A model generated the notes under the pieces. That model was not told where the DNA came from. It made no database searches and saw nothing but the letters and a program-made list of their open reading frames with translations. The translations under genes and the position numbers were made by a program. This document shows, piece after piece, positions 1 through 11,813 of a stretch of DNA of 64,000 nucleotides. The stretch spans positions 46,838,044 through 46,902,043 of the forward strand of contig OY979717.1 in NCBI GenBank assembly GCA_963855995.1, written 5' to 3'. Position 1 is the first letter of the stretch; every line of letters begins with the position of its first letter. This stretch comes from Muricea muricata (taxonomy: Eukaryota; Cnidaria; Anthozoa; Malacalcyonacea; Plexauridae).

Positions 1-380
1 CAGTACCCCAAACATGGCGGACATGCACCTGTTCGCAGGCTGTGAGAAAGGCTAATGAGTTTAAATAATCGTAGCGAACTTTTCACGAAATGCGCGCACG
101 CGCGCAAATTTTACGCGGGACGATTCAAACGAACACGCGTCAGCAAACTTATTGCGAGTAACGTAAAGCAAAAACATAACCGTATTATCACAGGTATTAT
201 TATGTTGCCTGATGATTGCTTGTTGCATGAAACCATAGGCGGCCCAAAAATGTCTGGTAATTTAGTGCACCGCAAGCGCGAGTGGTAGCGTATTGTTTAC
301 ATATATAAAATACATAAGGTTGGCAACTAAATTTCACCTGACGAACATATGACTTTTGTTAAACACAAAATACATCGCTC
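1..380. other. Unassigned left edge
   Basis: No recognisable gene. A 77-codon open frame (55-288, plus) has no motif I know and overlaps a CG-rich alternating stretch near 88-105. It may be the edge of a feature outside the window. Confidence 0.3.
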
Positions 381-2560
381 GTGGAATTAAAAACAAGTAA
401 ATTCGTGTTTCAACGAAGTCACCTAAACCACAAGAAGAAGCCCACCGACTTACCCAAAGCCGAAAGACAAACGTTAAAAGCACTTAGGGACAACCCAATC
501 ATAATCATCTTACCGGCAGACAAAGGGAGAACAACCGTCGTAATGGACAAAACTGATTACTCTAACAGAGCCAAAGAACTACTTTAAGACAACAGAACGT
601 ACAAGAAGCTTGACAAAAATCCAACCAAAACAATGATAACCCGCATCAACAAGAGACTTAAAATAAGTCATTAAAAGACAAACAAAAACTCGACGACCGA
701 CCTACCACAAGATACGACCTTCTGATGCCACCACTGCCCGTTTCTACGGATTGCCAAAAATCCACAAACCAAACACACCGCTTCGCCCTATCGTCTCACT
801 TCTGGGATCACCGACATATGAACTCTCAAAACACCTGGCCAGCATCCTCCAACCACTGGTAAAAACATCAACCCACTCTGTTACATTCCTCCAACACATG
901 AAAGAACTCAAAAACGAACCCGATGAAACGATGGTGTCCTTTGACGTCGTGTCCCTGTTTATCTCTATCCCTCTATTAACAGCAAAACGTATAACAGACG
1001 ACGACCTTCTCACTACCAATTTATCTTGGACCGGCAAAACAAATCTAAGCAAATCCGACATACTCGACCTACTAGACCTCTGCCTATCAACAGAATTCCA
1101 GTTTGAAGGCACATTCTATCAATAAACAGCAGGTACACCTATGGGCTCTCCTCTCTCCAGCTTCTCCTAGAACGCCGATCAATCGACAACGATGGAAACA
1201 TAAAACTGTGGCATCGCTACGTCGACGATGTACCTTCTATCATTAAAACACACCACATCGACAACCTCTTTAAGACAATCAACTCCACCACAGACGGCAT
1301 CACATTCACAATGGAGAAGGAAACGGAAAGAAGAATTGCATTCTTAGACATCGAACTCACAAGAACTGACAACGGCTCCATCGAAACACGAGTACACCAA
1401 AAAAACACCCACACCGACCAAATACTGAACTACAACAGCAACCACTCCACACAACACAAAGCCAGCTGCCTTAAAACACTCCTCGATGGCGTACTAGACG
1501 CACAATAGCACAGCGGAGGCAAGAAAACATGACCTCATGCAGACACCTCCATAAAACCTTCAGAAAGAACAACTACCCAAAGCATTTCATCAACTCTGTC
1601 CACAAATGATCCCAACGCCCGCAACGATCACAAAGCAATAACGCAGGAGAAAACAACAACCTGGAATTCAGGCGAATAACCCTACCCTTCACCAATAAAA
1701 TTTCTGAAATAACGGCAAGAATACTTGAAAAATACAACTTAAAAGTGGCACACAAATCAACAAACAAAATCAAATCTCTTTTCAACAAACAAAAAGACCA
1801 AGCGAACAATGAAGTATACCAGATACCATGCCAAGATTGTGAAAAAGTATACATCGGCGAAACATCAAAGACCATCAAATCACGCATAACAGAACATAAG
1901 AAGGCCATCAAATGAGAAGACACACGATCCCTCCCGGCAAAACATGTCACCGAAAACGACAGATTTGACTTGAAAAAGATAAAAATATTAAACCATGCGA
2001 AAACAAGCGAAGCACGAGAATTTAAAAAAGCATGGCACAGCTTACAAAATCCCGCAATAAATAGACACATTGAAATCCCCATAGCGTATCAGCCACTCCA
2101 ACACAATGGTGGCGCCAGAAATTTTCTGACGGAGGGGCTATGTTCCCCGACGGGCGGGCTATATTCTTTTTCATGGTTAGGCACGGTAGGCCAAATTTTC
2201 GTCAGTTTTCCCCGACAAATGTATAAATTTTCCCCGACGGGGGGCTAGCACTTTTCAACAGGGGCTGTAGCCCCCCCCCCCCCCAGCCTCCCTTTGGCGC
2301 CACCAACATCACCATAACACCAACAGAGGATCACAAACAACCAATGAGAAACCAGAACAAAACCAGCCAATCAAAATCATCCAAAGCCAACCAATCGACA
2401 AACCGGAAATTCAACCAATCAGACGCTCACTTCACCTATGCAAAAAGACTGATATAAAAGCACACCAAACCAAACAATCCTGCATTGCCTGACGAAGACT
2501 TGAAGGAATAAGTCGAAAGCTCGTTCAAAAGAAAACAAAAATCCGGAGAACCTTATACGA
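381..2560 (+). pseudogene. Penelope-like element 1 (RT + GIY-YIG), decayed
   Basis: Broken reading frames follow the order of a Penelope-like retroelement. The N-terminal RT block has LPADKGRTTVVMDKTDY (about 510-560). The core has PKIHKPNTPLRPIVS (from 754) and SFDVVSLF (about 940). The catalytic tetrad YVDD is at 1218-1229. A GIY-YIG endonuclease block follows, with VYQIPCQDCEKVYIGET (about 1815-1865) and a downstream R..EHKK. Stops and frameshifts near 585, 1125, 1510 and 1912 make it non-coding. Known of the family: the RT resembles telomerase and the GIY-YIG domain cuts the target. The 3' part holds a hammerhead-like motif and the element ends against a (CA)n/(TA)n tract. G/C-rich homopolymers at 2125-2290 look like a later expansion or separate insert. 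Confidence 0.88.
2470..2530 (+). ncRNA. Hammerhead-ribozyme-like motif at 3' end of Penelope-like element 1
   Basis: CTGACGA (2489-2495) is followed by a perfect 5-bp helix, GACTT/AAGTC, with an 8-nt loop, and then GAAA (2515-2518). This is the order of the hammerhead core: CUGANGA, helix II, GAAA. Penelope-like elements are known to carry minimal hammerhead ribozymes near their termini. Helices I and III are short or not obvious, so activity is not shown. Confidence 0.5.
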
Positions 2561-2722
<162 letters not shown>

Positions 2723-2891
2723 CAAATAAGACACAAAGACTTAGCAAGTTGTGTAAGGCATATTCATTACTATTTAGTTTCGTACTACACTTAGTATAGC
2801 ACTCTTCAGACAAATAGCCTAAGTTTTAGGTAATAGCCTTTGTGTTAGCCTAAGTTTAGGTAGTAATAGCCTTTGTGTAAATATAGACACT

Positions 2892-5829
2892 CGATCCGAA
2901 CGTTGTATCCCAATAAGGTTACTGTGTCCAATGAATCATTTAGTTAAGCGGCTAACGTCCAAAATCGTACACTTTAATAATAGAAGGGGGATACTTTGTA
3001 TGTTTACTATTAAACAGGTCATCAACAATTTTTGATATGGATCCAAGCTTAATTCAGCTGCGGTGCCGAGATATGCGCATGCTTTAAAATGGCCAACATG
3101 AAAACGATGGTATGGGCTGGGAGGTACGTGAGATTCTTAGGCCTGGGTCAAACGTCGCTCTTTTCATGCACCGAACTAAATGCAAAAATTATCTTAATTT
3201 ATTTTTTCCCGAAAAAGCGGGCTGGTCATGCGCAAATTGTCTCTTTCTTATATCAAAATGGCGGTGAAATATCACAATGCCGAATGTGACATATTAGGTT
3301 CGACGTCTAACTTGACGCCGCTCCACGCTCGCTCCAATGTCGAACTCAATTGCATTAAGTTCGGTGCGACGTTTGACCCGGGTCTTAGAAGATCCGATTG
3401 ATACCCACAGCTCATCTACGGGAAGGAGAGAAGCAATAGAAATAGCTAGTACCAGGACATCTGTATCGTTCGTTCTGATCTTTATACGATGGTGACCGTT
3501 CAAACTAGCATCAGAAACATGGATCATCATTCGCGAATCCGCTTCCTCATGACTGCAGGGGGCAAGACTACTCACATCTGTATCATCTGAGGATAAAATG
3601 CTGACACCAAGTGTTGGGAAGATTTTCTTTCCCTCGGGAATCTGGAGCATTACAACCTAGAAAGTAATGATCAAATGTATTTGTATTATAACAGCACAAT
3701 GCGTATTAATTTTGCTTTCCATTTTGATTTTATATACAAACCTTAGTTGACAGTAACTTAAAAAGTTCATCCTTGTTGCTATCTACTCTGAGAAACCCTT
3801 TCCAGTCTGATGGAATTCTGGTTGAGAGCAAGGCCTTTCTTCTCTGATCTTAACGAATATACAAAAACAAGGTTTGTTTACTGTTGTACTGTAACTGAAA
3901 CATAACTGTAACGGTGTTAATATTTCAAATTAGATTAATAGTCATTATTGTTTTTACCTGAACCACGTCTTTCTCTGGCTGCTTTCTTCAAAGAATCATC
4001 TTTGTAAACATACCACATAATATCAAGTCGTTGTACATGTTCAAGCTGTCTCAAGATATAGGGTGCAAATATAACATCGAAGAATTCTTCAAAAGTGCTA
4101 ACTACTTTGGGCTGTAGCATCTGTGCGATAACAGGACCATCTAAAACAGTGGCATCTACCAGGCTTGGCTGTCCCATTGTCAGATTGCAGGCTTCCGTAA
4201 AACATGTCACTAAGTCAGCTTTTGTTCCACTTCGGAGTTGTCCCATGTGTGTTAGAGAAGGGGGGCAAGGTTGGTTTTCAAACTTAAAAAAATCTTCAAG
4301 GTTACCATCCCAAGGTTGTATAGGTTAACCAGACATTTTAAATGGTATTTGGCTTCTGTTGCTACCATGTCTCCTGATGCAAGTTTGCCGATGAGCCTGT
4401 TATTGTTAGTCAGAGAAGCACATGATCTTACTTTTTCATCCACTTCAAGGGTAGAAGCAAAATGAAGATTTCTAGGGTTATCACTTGATTTGCAGAAGAA
4501 ACACTGGTTACTCGATTTTAAACTGGAAAGGCTGGACCTCCTTGCTTTTACAGGACTGCAGCTGATTTCAGGTGCAGATACGCTTTCAAGGCTCATTTCG
4601 GAGCTTACCTCGTTCTGTGACTCCAGAATTTTTCTTTTTTTCTCACGGTCTAATTTCTCATTACTAAAGCAATTTCTGCAGGTCTTATGCCACTTGGCCT
4701 TTTTTTCGTTTAGGGTTTGTTCCACTCCTTGAACCTGATTTAGTACTTCAGTATTAATATTTTATTGCACTGTATTTATTTTTCGAAATTCCTCTAAGGT
4801 TGTAGCGAACGACGAATAGCTTGCCCCAACATCTTTCCTTTTGGACAGTGCAGGACATTGCAAAGGCTCCCCAGTTTTGAATGATTGACAAATAACACAA
4901 AGATCCCAGTCCATGGAGCTAAAAAAGAATATTTATAACCGAAAAAAAGTTTTGTATGTTTTGAATTTAGACTGATTTGAAATCTGAATTGTATACGAAA
5001 AAAGATATATTTACAATATTAAAGAGTTGAAATGTAATTTTCTTTAATATAATAATTAATGACTGAAGAGCAAAGAATATAAAAAGATAAGTTTACCTGC
5101 TAGAATACCTGCAAGTACAAAATGGCTGCCATCTTGGATTCCGCAAGAGGCTTAGGAACTCGTACCAGGTCTTTTTAAAAAACTCATAAATACTACCAAC
5201 TCAAGAAATTGTTGACTGAAAACATTCTTTAGCTCAACTGCATCCTGGTAAGTTTGTTTTGTCATTAAAATATCAAAAGCACAACGTTAGCGTTCATAAA
5301 TCTATCACAACCACGCAAACTTGTTTTTTTATTGTTTTGATGGTTCGCCACAGGATCCCAGTCAAAATTCGTAAATTTGCAAATAAAGGCCAGGTGATTA
5401 CGCATTAAACAATTTCTTGCAGAGAATGATATCCTTGTAACTAGTATATCATTATAAATTGTAAATTTTCATGTTGAGTCGCATTATCGGTCATTTTCGT
5501 TCCTAGCCTCGTTTTCATGTTGGCCATTTTAAAGCATGCGCATATCTTGGCACCACAGGTGAATTAAGCTTGCATCCATGTAAAAATTCCTTATGACATG
5601 TTTAATAGTAAACATACAAAGTTTCACGCTTCTATCACTAAAGTGAACGATTCAGCACTTTTTTGGACGTTAGCCGCTTAATTAATTGGGATTATCACGG
5701 TTAGAGTTAGGGTTGGGGTTGGGGTTTGGGTCAGGGTTCATTTTATGTGCATGAAATGACAATTCCAATAATTATTGGAATTATTAAACGTTGTCACCAA
5801 TAATCTTATTGGGATACAACGTGCGGATC
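2892..5829 (-). mobile_element. Academ-like DNA transposon with long imperfect TIRs
   Basis: The left edge CGATCCGAACGTTGTATCCC (2892 on) is inverted at 5800-5829. A longer inverted homology pairs about 2940-3110 with 5520-5680, sharing for example AAGCGGCTAACGTCC and ATATGCGCATGCTTTAAAAT. The right arm has an extra ~100 bp (5700-5800) containing TTAGGG-like repeats. Inside is a minus-strand gene with an XPG-nuclease-like motif, so I infer an AcademX-type element that lost its C-terminal part. No clear target duplication. A diverged copy of the right end (about 6290-6335) suggests an older relative nearby. Confidence 0.62.
3366..4914 (-). pseudogene. XPG-like nuclease/transposon protein, intron-containing, 3'-truncated
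   Basis: Exon-like blocks run right to left. Block 1 begins MDWDLCVICQ (ATG 4914-4912) with CxxC...C cysteines. Block 2 (about 4737-4260) has WHKTCRNCF, CFFC and KYHLKCLV, a zinc-chelating region. Block 3 (4246-3953) has LDGPVIAQML and RLDIMW and ends at a GTAAAA donor. Block 4 (about 3850-3742) ends before GTTTGT. Block 5 (from about 3655) has SHEEADSRMMIH and IRTNDTDVLVLA. EEAD plus DTDV matches the acidic XPG-I signature of the FEN1/XPG nucleases. Similar proteins are multicopy in cnidarian and fish genomes. The frame is lost at 3366 inside the TIR, so the C-terminus is missing. Splice joins are inferred. Confidence 0.6.
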
Positions 5830-6284
5830 GGCTGATATAGATGAAGCGCGGTCAGCGAATTAAGAGCATAGTAATAAAAGAATCGTTCTCTGACCAGAAG
5901 TACGGCATAATCATGAATGTGCGTAAAATAAAACCCATTCCACCACACTTTGGCAGCTGATGACAGCTTTGTATGTCATGTGATATCAATATTTGCTTGG
6001 CATGACCTTCATCAATCATTAACATTATTATATCGATGCGTTCTTCGTAGGACACGTATGGTATTAGCAGGAGCTAAAAAAATTCTGAACTAAAAGTTCC
6101 AAAATGCATTCCAAAAACAAAACAACCTTATTTTCAGATAACTCATATGTTCTCGGATACCTCTGCTCTGATGATGTAGAACTGTTTTGTATCGTCTCGC
6201 CCCCCCCCCCCCGCCTGTATTCATTCATATACAGGTTCTGCTCGACTAATTTCAGTTGTTATTAAAGTTGATTTCAAAGGATGG
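5830..6284. other. Intergenic, no gene seen
   Basis: Nothing codes convincingly. A C homopolymer lies at about 6201-6213. Confidence 0.5.
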
Positions 6285-6345
6285 CCAATATAAAACGTTG
6301 TCACGAACAATCTTATTTGGGTTACAACATATGGATTGACTGAAC
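6285..6345. repeat. Relic of the Academ-like right terminus
   Basis: Aligns with 5782-5840 at roughly 70% by eye (ACGTTGTCAC...CAATCTTATT...GG.TACAAC). It looks like an old solo terminus of the same family. Confidence 0.4.
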
Positions 6346-6368
6346 CAGAGGCCGTCACGTCCATGATA

Positions 6369-6524
6369 GAGAGGTTCAGATTTGGCTTCCAATACCTCTA
6401 CCACTACCTTAATCTATCTTTCGGCCAATCAGAGGTGTTGTACCTACCCTATTAACCAATCAAATTGTTTAGAAATCTAAAAAAGGTAGCGGTAGTGGTA
6501 GAGGAAGTCAAATCTTAACCTCTC
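6369..6524. mobile_element. 156-bp MITE with TA target duplication
   Basis: Starts GAGAGGTTCAGATTTGGCTT and ends with the near inverse CAAATCTTAACCTCTC. Both ends are flanked by TA (6367-6368, 6525-6526), as expected for Tc1/mariner mobilisation. Subterminal CTCTACCACTACC is also inverted. No coding capacity. Confidence 0.8.
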
Positions 6525-7265
6525 TAATGAACAGGCGCTGTGGTTGGTTGATTAAGATATTATATTGCCTATTAAACCTATTAAAAAAACGGGACTGTGT
6601 CACAGTTATATTTTAGACGATACGCTGAAATATGAATACGGAACTAATTAAAGCCACTCAATACAAGCACCCTCTTCTAGAAAACTTTGCCTATATATGC
6701 ATGCATATCACATAGCCATAGCTACAGAAATAATTGAATAATTATTATGTATACCAAACAGTTTTCGACCCAAGTTTGACGCTATCACTATGAAATTTTC
6801 TAGATAGACAGACAGATAGATAGGTAGGTAGATAGATAGATAGATAGATAGGTAGGTAGATAGATAGATAGATAGATAGTTTAAAAAATGTTTACAAAAT
6901 GTAATAATATTCACTTAATAATGTATACTATTTTAATTAAAACAAGGTTATACTATTACATTATTATGATTATAGCATATTCTATGTACTATTAATTATA
7001 ATTATAGATATGCTCAAGTTTATGGTACCTAAAATTCTAAAACTTTCGAATTTACAACATTACTTTAGATGCTTGACTAGGTATAAAGGAGTTTTTAAAT
7101 AAGGGAAGTGTATACTGTCTCACAGTTCGTAAAGTGACTGTAGATGTAGATGATCCTCATTGCTCGTCTTTGCACCCGTTCTAATTCCTCGGAAGATACG
7201 AAATCATAAATGATTTTGTCTTCTACATATTGTCACCAAAGTAGAATAACGAAAGAAAACAACGA
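6525..7265. other. Intergenic with (GATA)n tract
   Basis: A GATA/GGTA tetranucleotide repeat occupies 6801-6879. The rest is AT-rich with no recognisable gene. Confidence 0.7.
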
Positions 7266-7269
7266 AATA

Positions 7270-7632
7270 TTAGGCCCAAAACTTCCGCGTCTTATAGCAA
7301 CAAACCACGACGGCTACGACAACCACGATAGAACCGATGCCCATGAGAACCTCAATCAAAGTAACTAGAGCTTTACAATCTCCTTCTTCACATTTTCCAT
7401 CTGAATTGCAACATTCTCCAGCACCACAGTCGTATATAGTATGACACCACGACTTTTGGGAGCAAATGTATCGACATACATGGTCAGAACAGCAAGACTG
7501 TAAACGTCTACAGTCAGTACATCTTCTTGAGTACCATCGTACATTTATAGTTTCTACATGTATAAACATACGGCAAATAGCAAACAGAAGAACACAATAA
7601 ACCGCTGCCGTATTCTTCATACAACCCATCAT
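7270..7632 (-). CDS. Small cysteine-rich type I membrane protein (orphan)
   Basis: A single-exon, 120-residue protein. Residues 5-27 form a hydrophobic leader (VYCVLLFAIC). Residues 38-86 form a compact domain with 12 cysteines: 38, 41, 47, 48, 53, 57, 63, 69, 74, 75, 81, 86 (CxxC, CC, then CGAGECC). A strong transmembrane segment spans about 90-110 (GIGSIVVVVAVVV), followed by CC and a short basic tail. The layout fits a secreted or cell-surface type I protein with six possible disulphides and a very short cytoplasmic tail. I do not recognise the family; Shisa/CYYR1-like single-pass proteins share the general plan. Two Met codons open the frame. It stands alone between transposons, with no TIR or LTR around it, so a host gene is likeliest. 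Expression cannot be judged. Confidence 0.55.
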   Translation of the reverse strand: MMGCMKNTAAVYCVLLFAICRMFIHVETINVRWYSRRCTDCRRLQSCCSDHVCRYICSQKSWCHTIYDCGAGECCNSDGKCEEGDCKALVTLIEVLMGIGSIVVVVAVVVCCYKTRKFWA

Positions 7633-8001
7633 TTCCAGTGACTGTTTTTACTTTGTTTGATGCGAAGATGGTTATCTGTAATTTTTGTGCATACAAAGAA
7701 TTTAAAAACGAGCAATCACAACAACATGGCCAACTATTTCGGTCATTGAGCCCTCAATGACGCCAGCGGATTTTCAATTCACCAAATTAAAATGAGAACT
7801 AGATTTGCTAAATTTCATTACAAAAGGGTGAAAAATGCAAACATTGCAAAAACTAAATATTTTCCAATTGCCAAAATGAGAGACCCTACTAGTGTTCATT
7901 GTGTACATTTGGGTAAAAAATAAAAAATTAAAACTTGCCTTTCCTTTTTACGTATGAAATATCGTCAGTCATAGGGCTATGAATAATAATACCGCTTGTT
8001 T
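7633..8001. other. Intergenic, no gene seen
   Basis: AT-rich, with no motif recognised on either strand. Would hold the promoter of the minus-strand gene ending at 7270. Confidence 0.5.
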
Positions 8002-8436
8002 TGTCCCAGGGAGGGAACAACGTGTCAACCAAGGAACACGAAATTAAAACAAAAACTTTTTAATTCGCACAACCACGGTGAAAACTATACAAATAAATGA
8101 AAACAAATATGGTATACAATTACCAATATCTAAACAAGTAAATGGACAACTGACGAAGAAATACAACGGAATACATACATCTTTGGCTATACTCCACTCA
8201 GAGCGTTTATATTGCTTGGGTGTTTCTCCAAATGACTTGTCTCCAAAATACAAATTCAAAAATGGCCGCCAAAACAAATGCGACCGCGTTTTATATGCCC
8301 ATATGGAGGCCTGGGCCAAGTTCAACACAAAGTTCTTACATCAAGTACATTACACTCCTCGCCCAAGGACGTGAATATCGTCCTTGCTACTATTATGTTG
8401 ACTAGGCACATAAGGTACTCAGCTATTAGGCATGCA
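8002..8436 (-). repeat. 3' LTR of BEL/Pao element 1
   Basis: The outer end TGTCCC at 8002 matches 13829. The inner limit is not precise but lies before the pol stop at 8437. Open frames crossing it (8078-8405, plus) lie in non-coding LTR. Confidence 0.75.
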
Positions 8437-11400
8437 TTATAGGAACAAGTTCGATTCATTCTTCTTTCCGTCTCTTGAAATGGCAATTTTTGCCTTTCTG
8501 ACCTTCCCGTCTTTGCTGAGTATCGCTTCCACGACTCTACCAAGAAGCCATTGATTACGTGGGCTTTGCTCCTTCATGATGACAATATCCTCTTCTGTCA
8601 AATTTGGCTGTCGTTCGTTCCATTTTGTTCTTTTCTGATGAGATTGAAGAAAACGTGTCCAGAATGGATCGGCCAGATATTGTGATCTTCGCCAATGACG
8701 ACGTGAATAGACATCTTCCGGTGTAAATACGCCTGGTGGAGGTAGAAGAGGTCGGGTCTTCATAGTTAACAGCATATTAGGTGTAAGTGGCTGGGGTTGA
8801 TCGATATCGGATGGTACGACGGCGATAGGACGTGAGTTGATTATGCCAGTAATTTCAGCCATAAGGGTAACCAATAGCTCATGTGTCAGCTGTGGACTTC
8901 CAAGTTCCAGGAACATTGCGTCTAGTACTCGTTTAGCCGTGCCAATTTGTCTTTCCCTAACCCCACCGAAATGCAAGGCATGTGGAGGGTTAAATATCCA
9001 CTCACAGTCTTGTTCTGTAACGTATTTCGTGATAACCTTCTGGTTCAACGTGCTCAGAGCTTGATCTAATTCAGATTTTCCTCCAATGAAATTAGTACCT
9101 CGGTCACATCGTAGGAGAAATGATGGGCCGCGTAAAGCGAAGAATCTTCTAAGGGCACAGATAAATGCGAGCCCGTCTTCATCGTTTCCAACACCTCGAT
9201 ACGAACAGCTCTGCAATTTAAACACGTGAATATCAGTCCCCAACGTTTTGCGTTGACTGCTCCTCCTCTTAGTTTTCATGTTTGGATAGTCTAGGGTCTG
9301 AACACGTCGAACCCTACGTTGGTAAACGGTGGTGGCGTTTCCAATCTTTCGCGTGGTAGGTTGGCCATGTGGTGCGTTAATAGCTTCCCTCGCAATCTCC
9401 GACAAGTGACGCATCGCTTGATTCTCTTTGAAATCATCCGATTTGCTCCGATTATCCATATCCGTACTTGACGGATTTTCCCATACGTAATCTGTCTGCC
9501 CTTATGGTGGACGGATTCATGAAAGTGGTCGATTGCTAAATTCGCCAAATGACAATCTCTAGGGAATATAGCTGGATGTTTCTCTTCAAATAGTTGTTCG
9601 GGTTGTCGTAGGCGACCACCGACCCGAAGTACTCCGTTATTATCGATGAAAGGGTCGCGGCTGTGTAAGCGTGGCTTCTTCAATGACTTCGATTGTTGTA
9701 TTATCCTTATCTCGGGAGTGAACGCGTCCGCTTGCGCAGTCTTCATCATTAAGTTTTGAGCTTGGTTCAGCTCTTTAGCTGAAGGATTTGTAAGAGAATG
9801 CTTCGAGGTTGGAAAGTTCGGTGGATTGCTACGAGTACGTCTGGTGTTGGGTGTTGACAAGTTTTCTCCTTGCCGTCGGGCTTTGACTCGCTTTGCTTTA
9901 ACAATAAAATTTGCTAGAGCTCTGCAAAGTGTAGACCACCTTGAGAAGCGATTGAATCTTCCCGATCCCAAACTTTTAATTCGTTGAGCTTCGGACGAGT
10001 AGGTTGAAACTTCGGGACGAACTTCGGGATCGTCGCTCATAAAACTAACGTCGTGATCATTTGTTGTTGGGAAAGAATAATCATTTCTTAGAAATTCCGG
10101 GCCATTGAACCATGGAGATGCCACAAGCTGCTTGGCTGGTGTGCCACGTGTAGCGATGTCTGCAGGGTTATGAATGGTTTCCACGTATTTCCACTGTGAA
10201 GGATCTGAAATGCTGCGAATGATCTGATCCTTGTTCGCTACGTACACGTAGAAGCGTCGGCTCTCGTTCTGAATACAGCCTAACACCACTTTGGAATCGG
10301 TGTAGAATACAATTTCATCAATATATCGCTATAAATTATATCACTATCAATATATCAATATAAAATAATCGCAGTTCACGAGTTATCCACTTCACTGCTT
10401 GGGCTGATAGCACTGCGCCACAAAGTTCGAGCCTTGGAATAGTCGTTGCTTGTTTTGATTGCTTTATCGCTGGCATCCGAGAACGCGTGAATTTCTGATC
10501 TTTTCGTTTTCGCCGAATGTTTCTGTATCACGTGATGTAAGACCGTCATCTACGTAGAAGTCTTCGACGACGGAATCTTTGGCGTCTTGATCAAACTCAT
10601 TCTCTCCTTCTTCTGCCATTTTCCTAAGGCCAAACGTAGCTACAGCGCGACTTGATGTGTTGCCAAACAAGTGCACCACAATTTAATATACGAGGACTTC
10701 TTTTTTGTTTGTCGTTATCAGCGAACCACAGGAACCGCAATAGATCTCTATGTGATGGGTGGACATGGAAGTTGTGGAACATTTGCTCTATATCACACAT
10801 CACACCAAAGGCATTTTTTCTGAATCTGACCTATATTCTCTGAAGACCATTGTGCATATATGGACCTGACAAAAGTTCTTTACCTGAGGAGTCGAATACC
10901 ACTCGGATCTTTTTTGGTTTGCGAGGATGGTATATGCCAAAATGTGGTAGGTACCAAATTTTCCCAGTTTCTTTTGGAGGAGTTGCTTCGATTGGTATTA
11001 GTACGGCATGACCGCATTCAAACAGTTTTGCTATAAAGTTGAAGTAATCTTGTTGACGAGTTGAAGCTTGATTTCGGTTGTCAGGGACGTGCATATCGTT
11101 AGATCGCAGGGGTAGTGGCATCTCCCAATGTCCTGTTTGATTCTGTGGATATTGGACTCCATTATTTGAATGAAGCGTTGGTCTTCTATTGACATGGTGG
11201 TTTCGTTGTCACGATCTGTTGTTTGGTACTCATCAGGGAAGTTCTCTTGTACAACGTAGTTATTTGTGAAGGGTGTGAACTCATGGTATGAGATCTTTCT
11301 TGTGTTGCTTTTATCTTGCTTCGGTTTGGCATTACGTTGCAAAGTGCTCACCTCAACTTGTTCGAAATGTGTCTGTCTTGGTGGGTCGTAGTAAATTGTA

Positions 11401-11813
11401 CGGTGGGTACTGACATGAATTGGTCCTCCCTGACGATCGACACAGGCTTGTCCGCATATCGACCAACCAATAGGTAGTTTGTGCGCCCACAGAGTTCCAT
11501 TAGGACCGTTGCGGAATGCTCACACTTTCAACAGTTTTGGCGCATTTCGACCAATTAAGAGCTGAACTTTCGCTCTACTGTCCAACGGGAAAATTTCATC
11601 AGCATTATCTCGAAGGTGGGTATACTGCATGGCAAACTCTGGTGTGGGGATTTCACTCTTATCTTTGGGGATGTTATCACATTCGATCAGTGTCGGTAGC
11701 TTCATTGGTTTTCCTTTAACTGGTGTGACCATCAAACCCGGGACCCGTCGACCAAACCTTGTTTCTTTCGAGCCACTACATGTTGACAGCAGGTATTTCT
11801 CCTTTGGTCCTGA
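8437..11813 (-). pseudogene. BEL/Pao pol: protease, RT, RNase H, integrase
   Basis: Read right to left. A protease/linker block has FPLDSRAKVQLLIGR (11520-11735). RT has YLPHFGIYHPRKPKKIRVVFD (about 10900-10960), HVHPSHRDLLRFLWF, then VHLFGNTSSRAVATFGLRK and catalytic FYVDD (about 10545-10560). RNase H has YTDSKVVLGC (about 10285-10315) and IHNPADIATRG. Integrase has a zinc-binding CVTCRRLRG, a first Asp in VGFDVF (about 9305), LLRCDRGTNF and GGVRERQIGTAKRVLDAM (third catalytic Glu). Frames shift near 9291-9459, 10290-10460, 10680 and 11120, so no polyprotein can be made. Confidence 0.9.

Noticed and set aside
381..2090. Telomerase-related RT as a host telomerase gene
   Set aside because: The linked GIY-YIG domain and broken frames mark a Penelope-like element.
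5700..5740. Telomere-like TTAGGG repeats
   Set aside because: Only a few degenerate units inside a transposon arm; no long interstitial tract.
8044..8405. Plus- and minus-strand frames of about 60-98 codons
   Set aside because: They lie in the LTR of BEL/Pao element 1, and the matching stretch in the other LTR is not conserved as coding.
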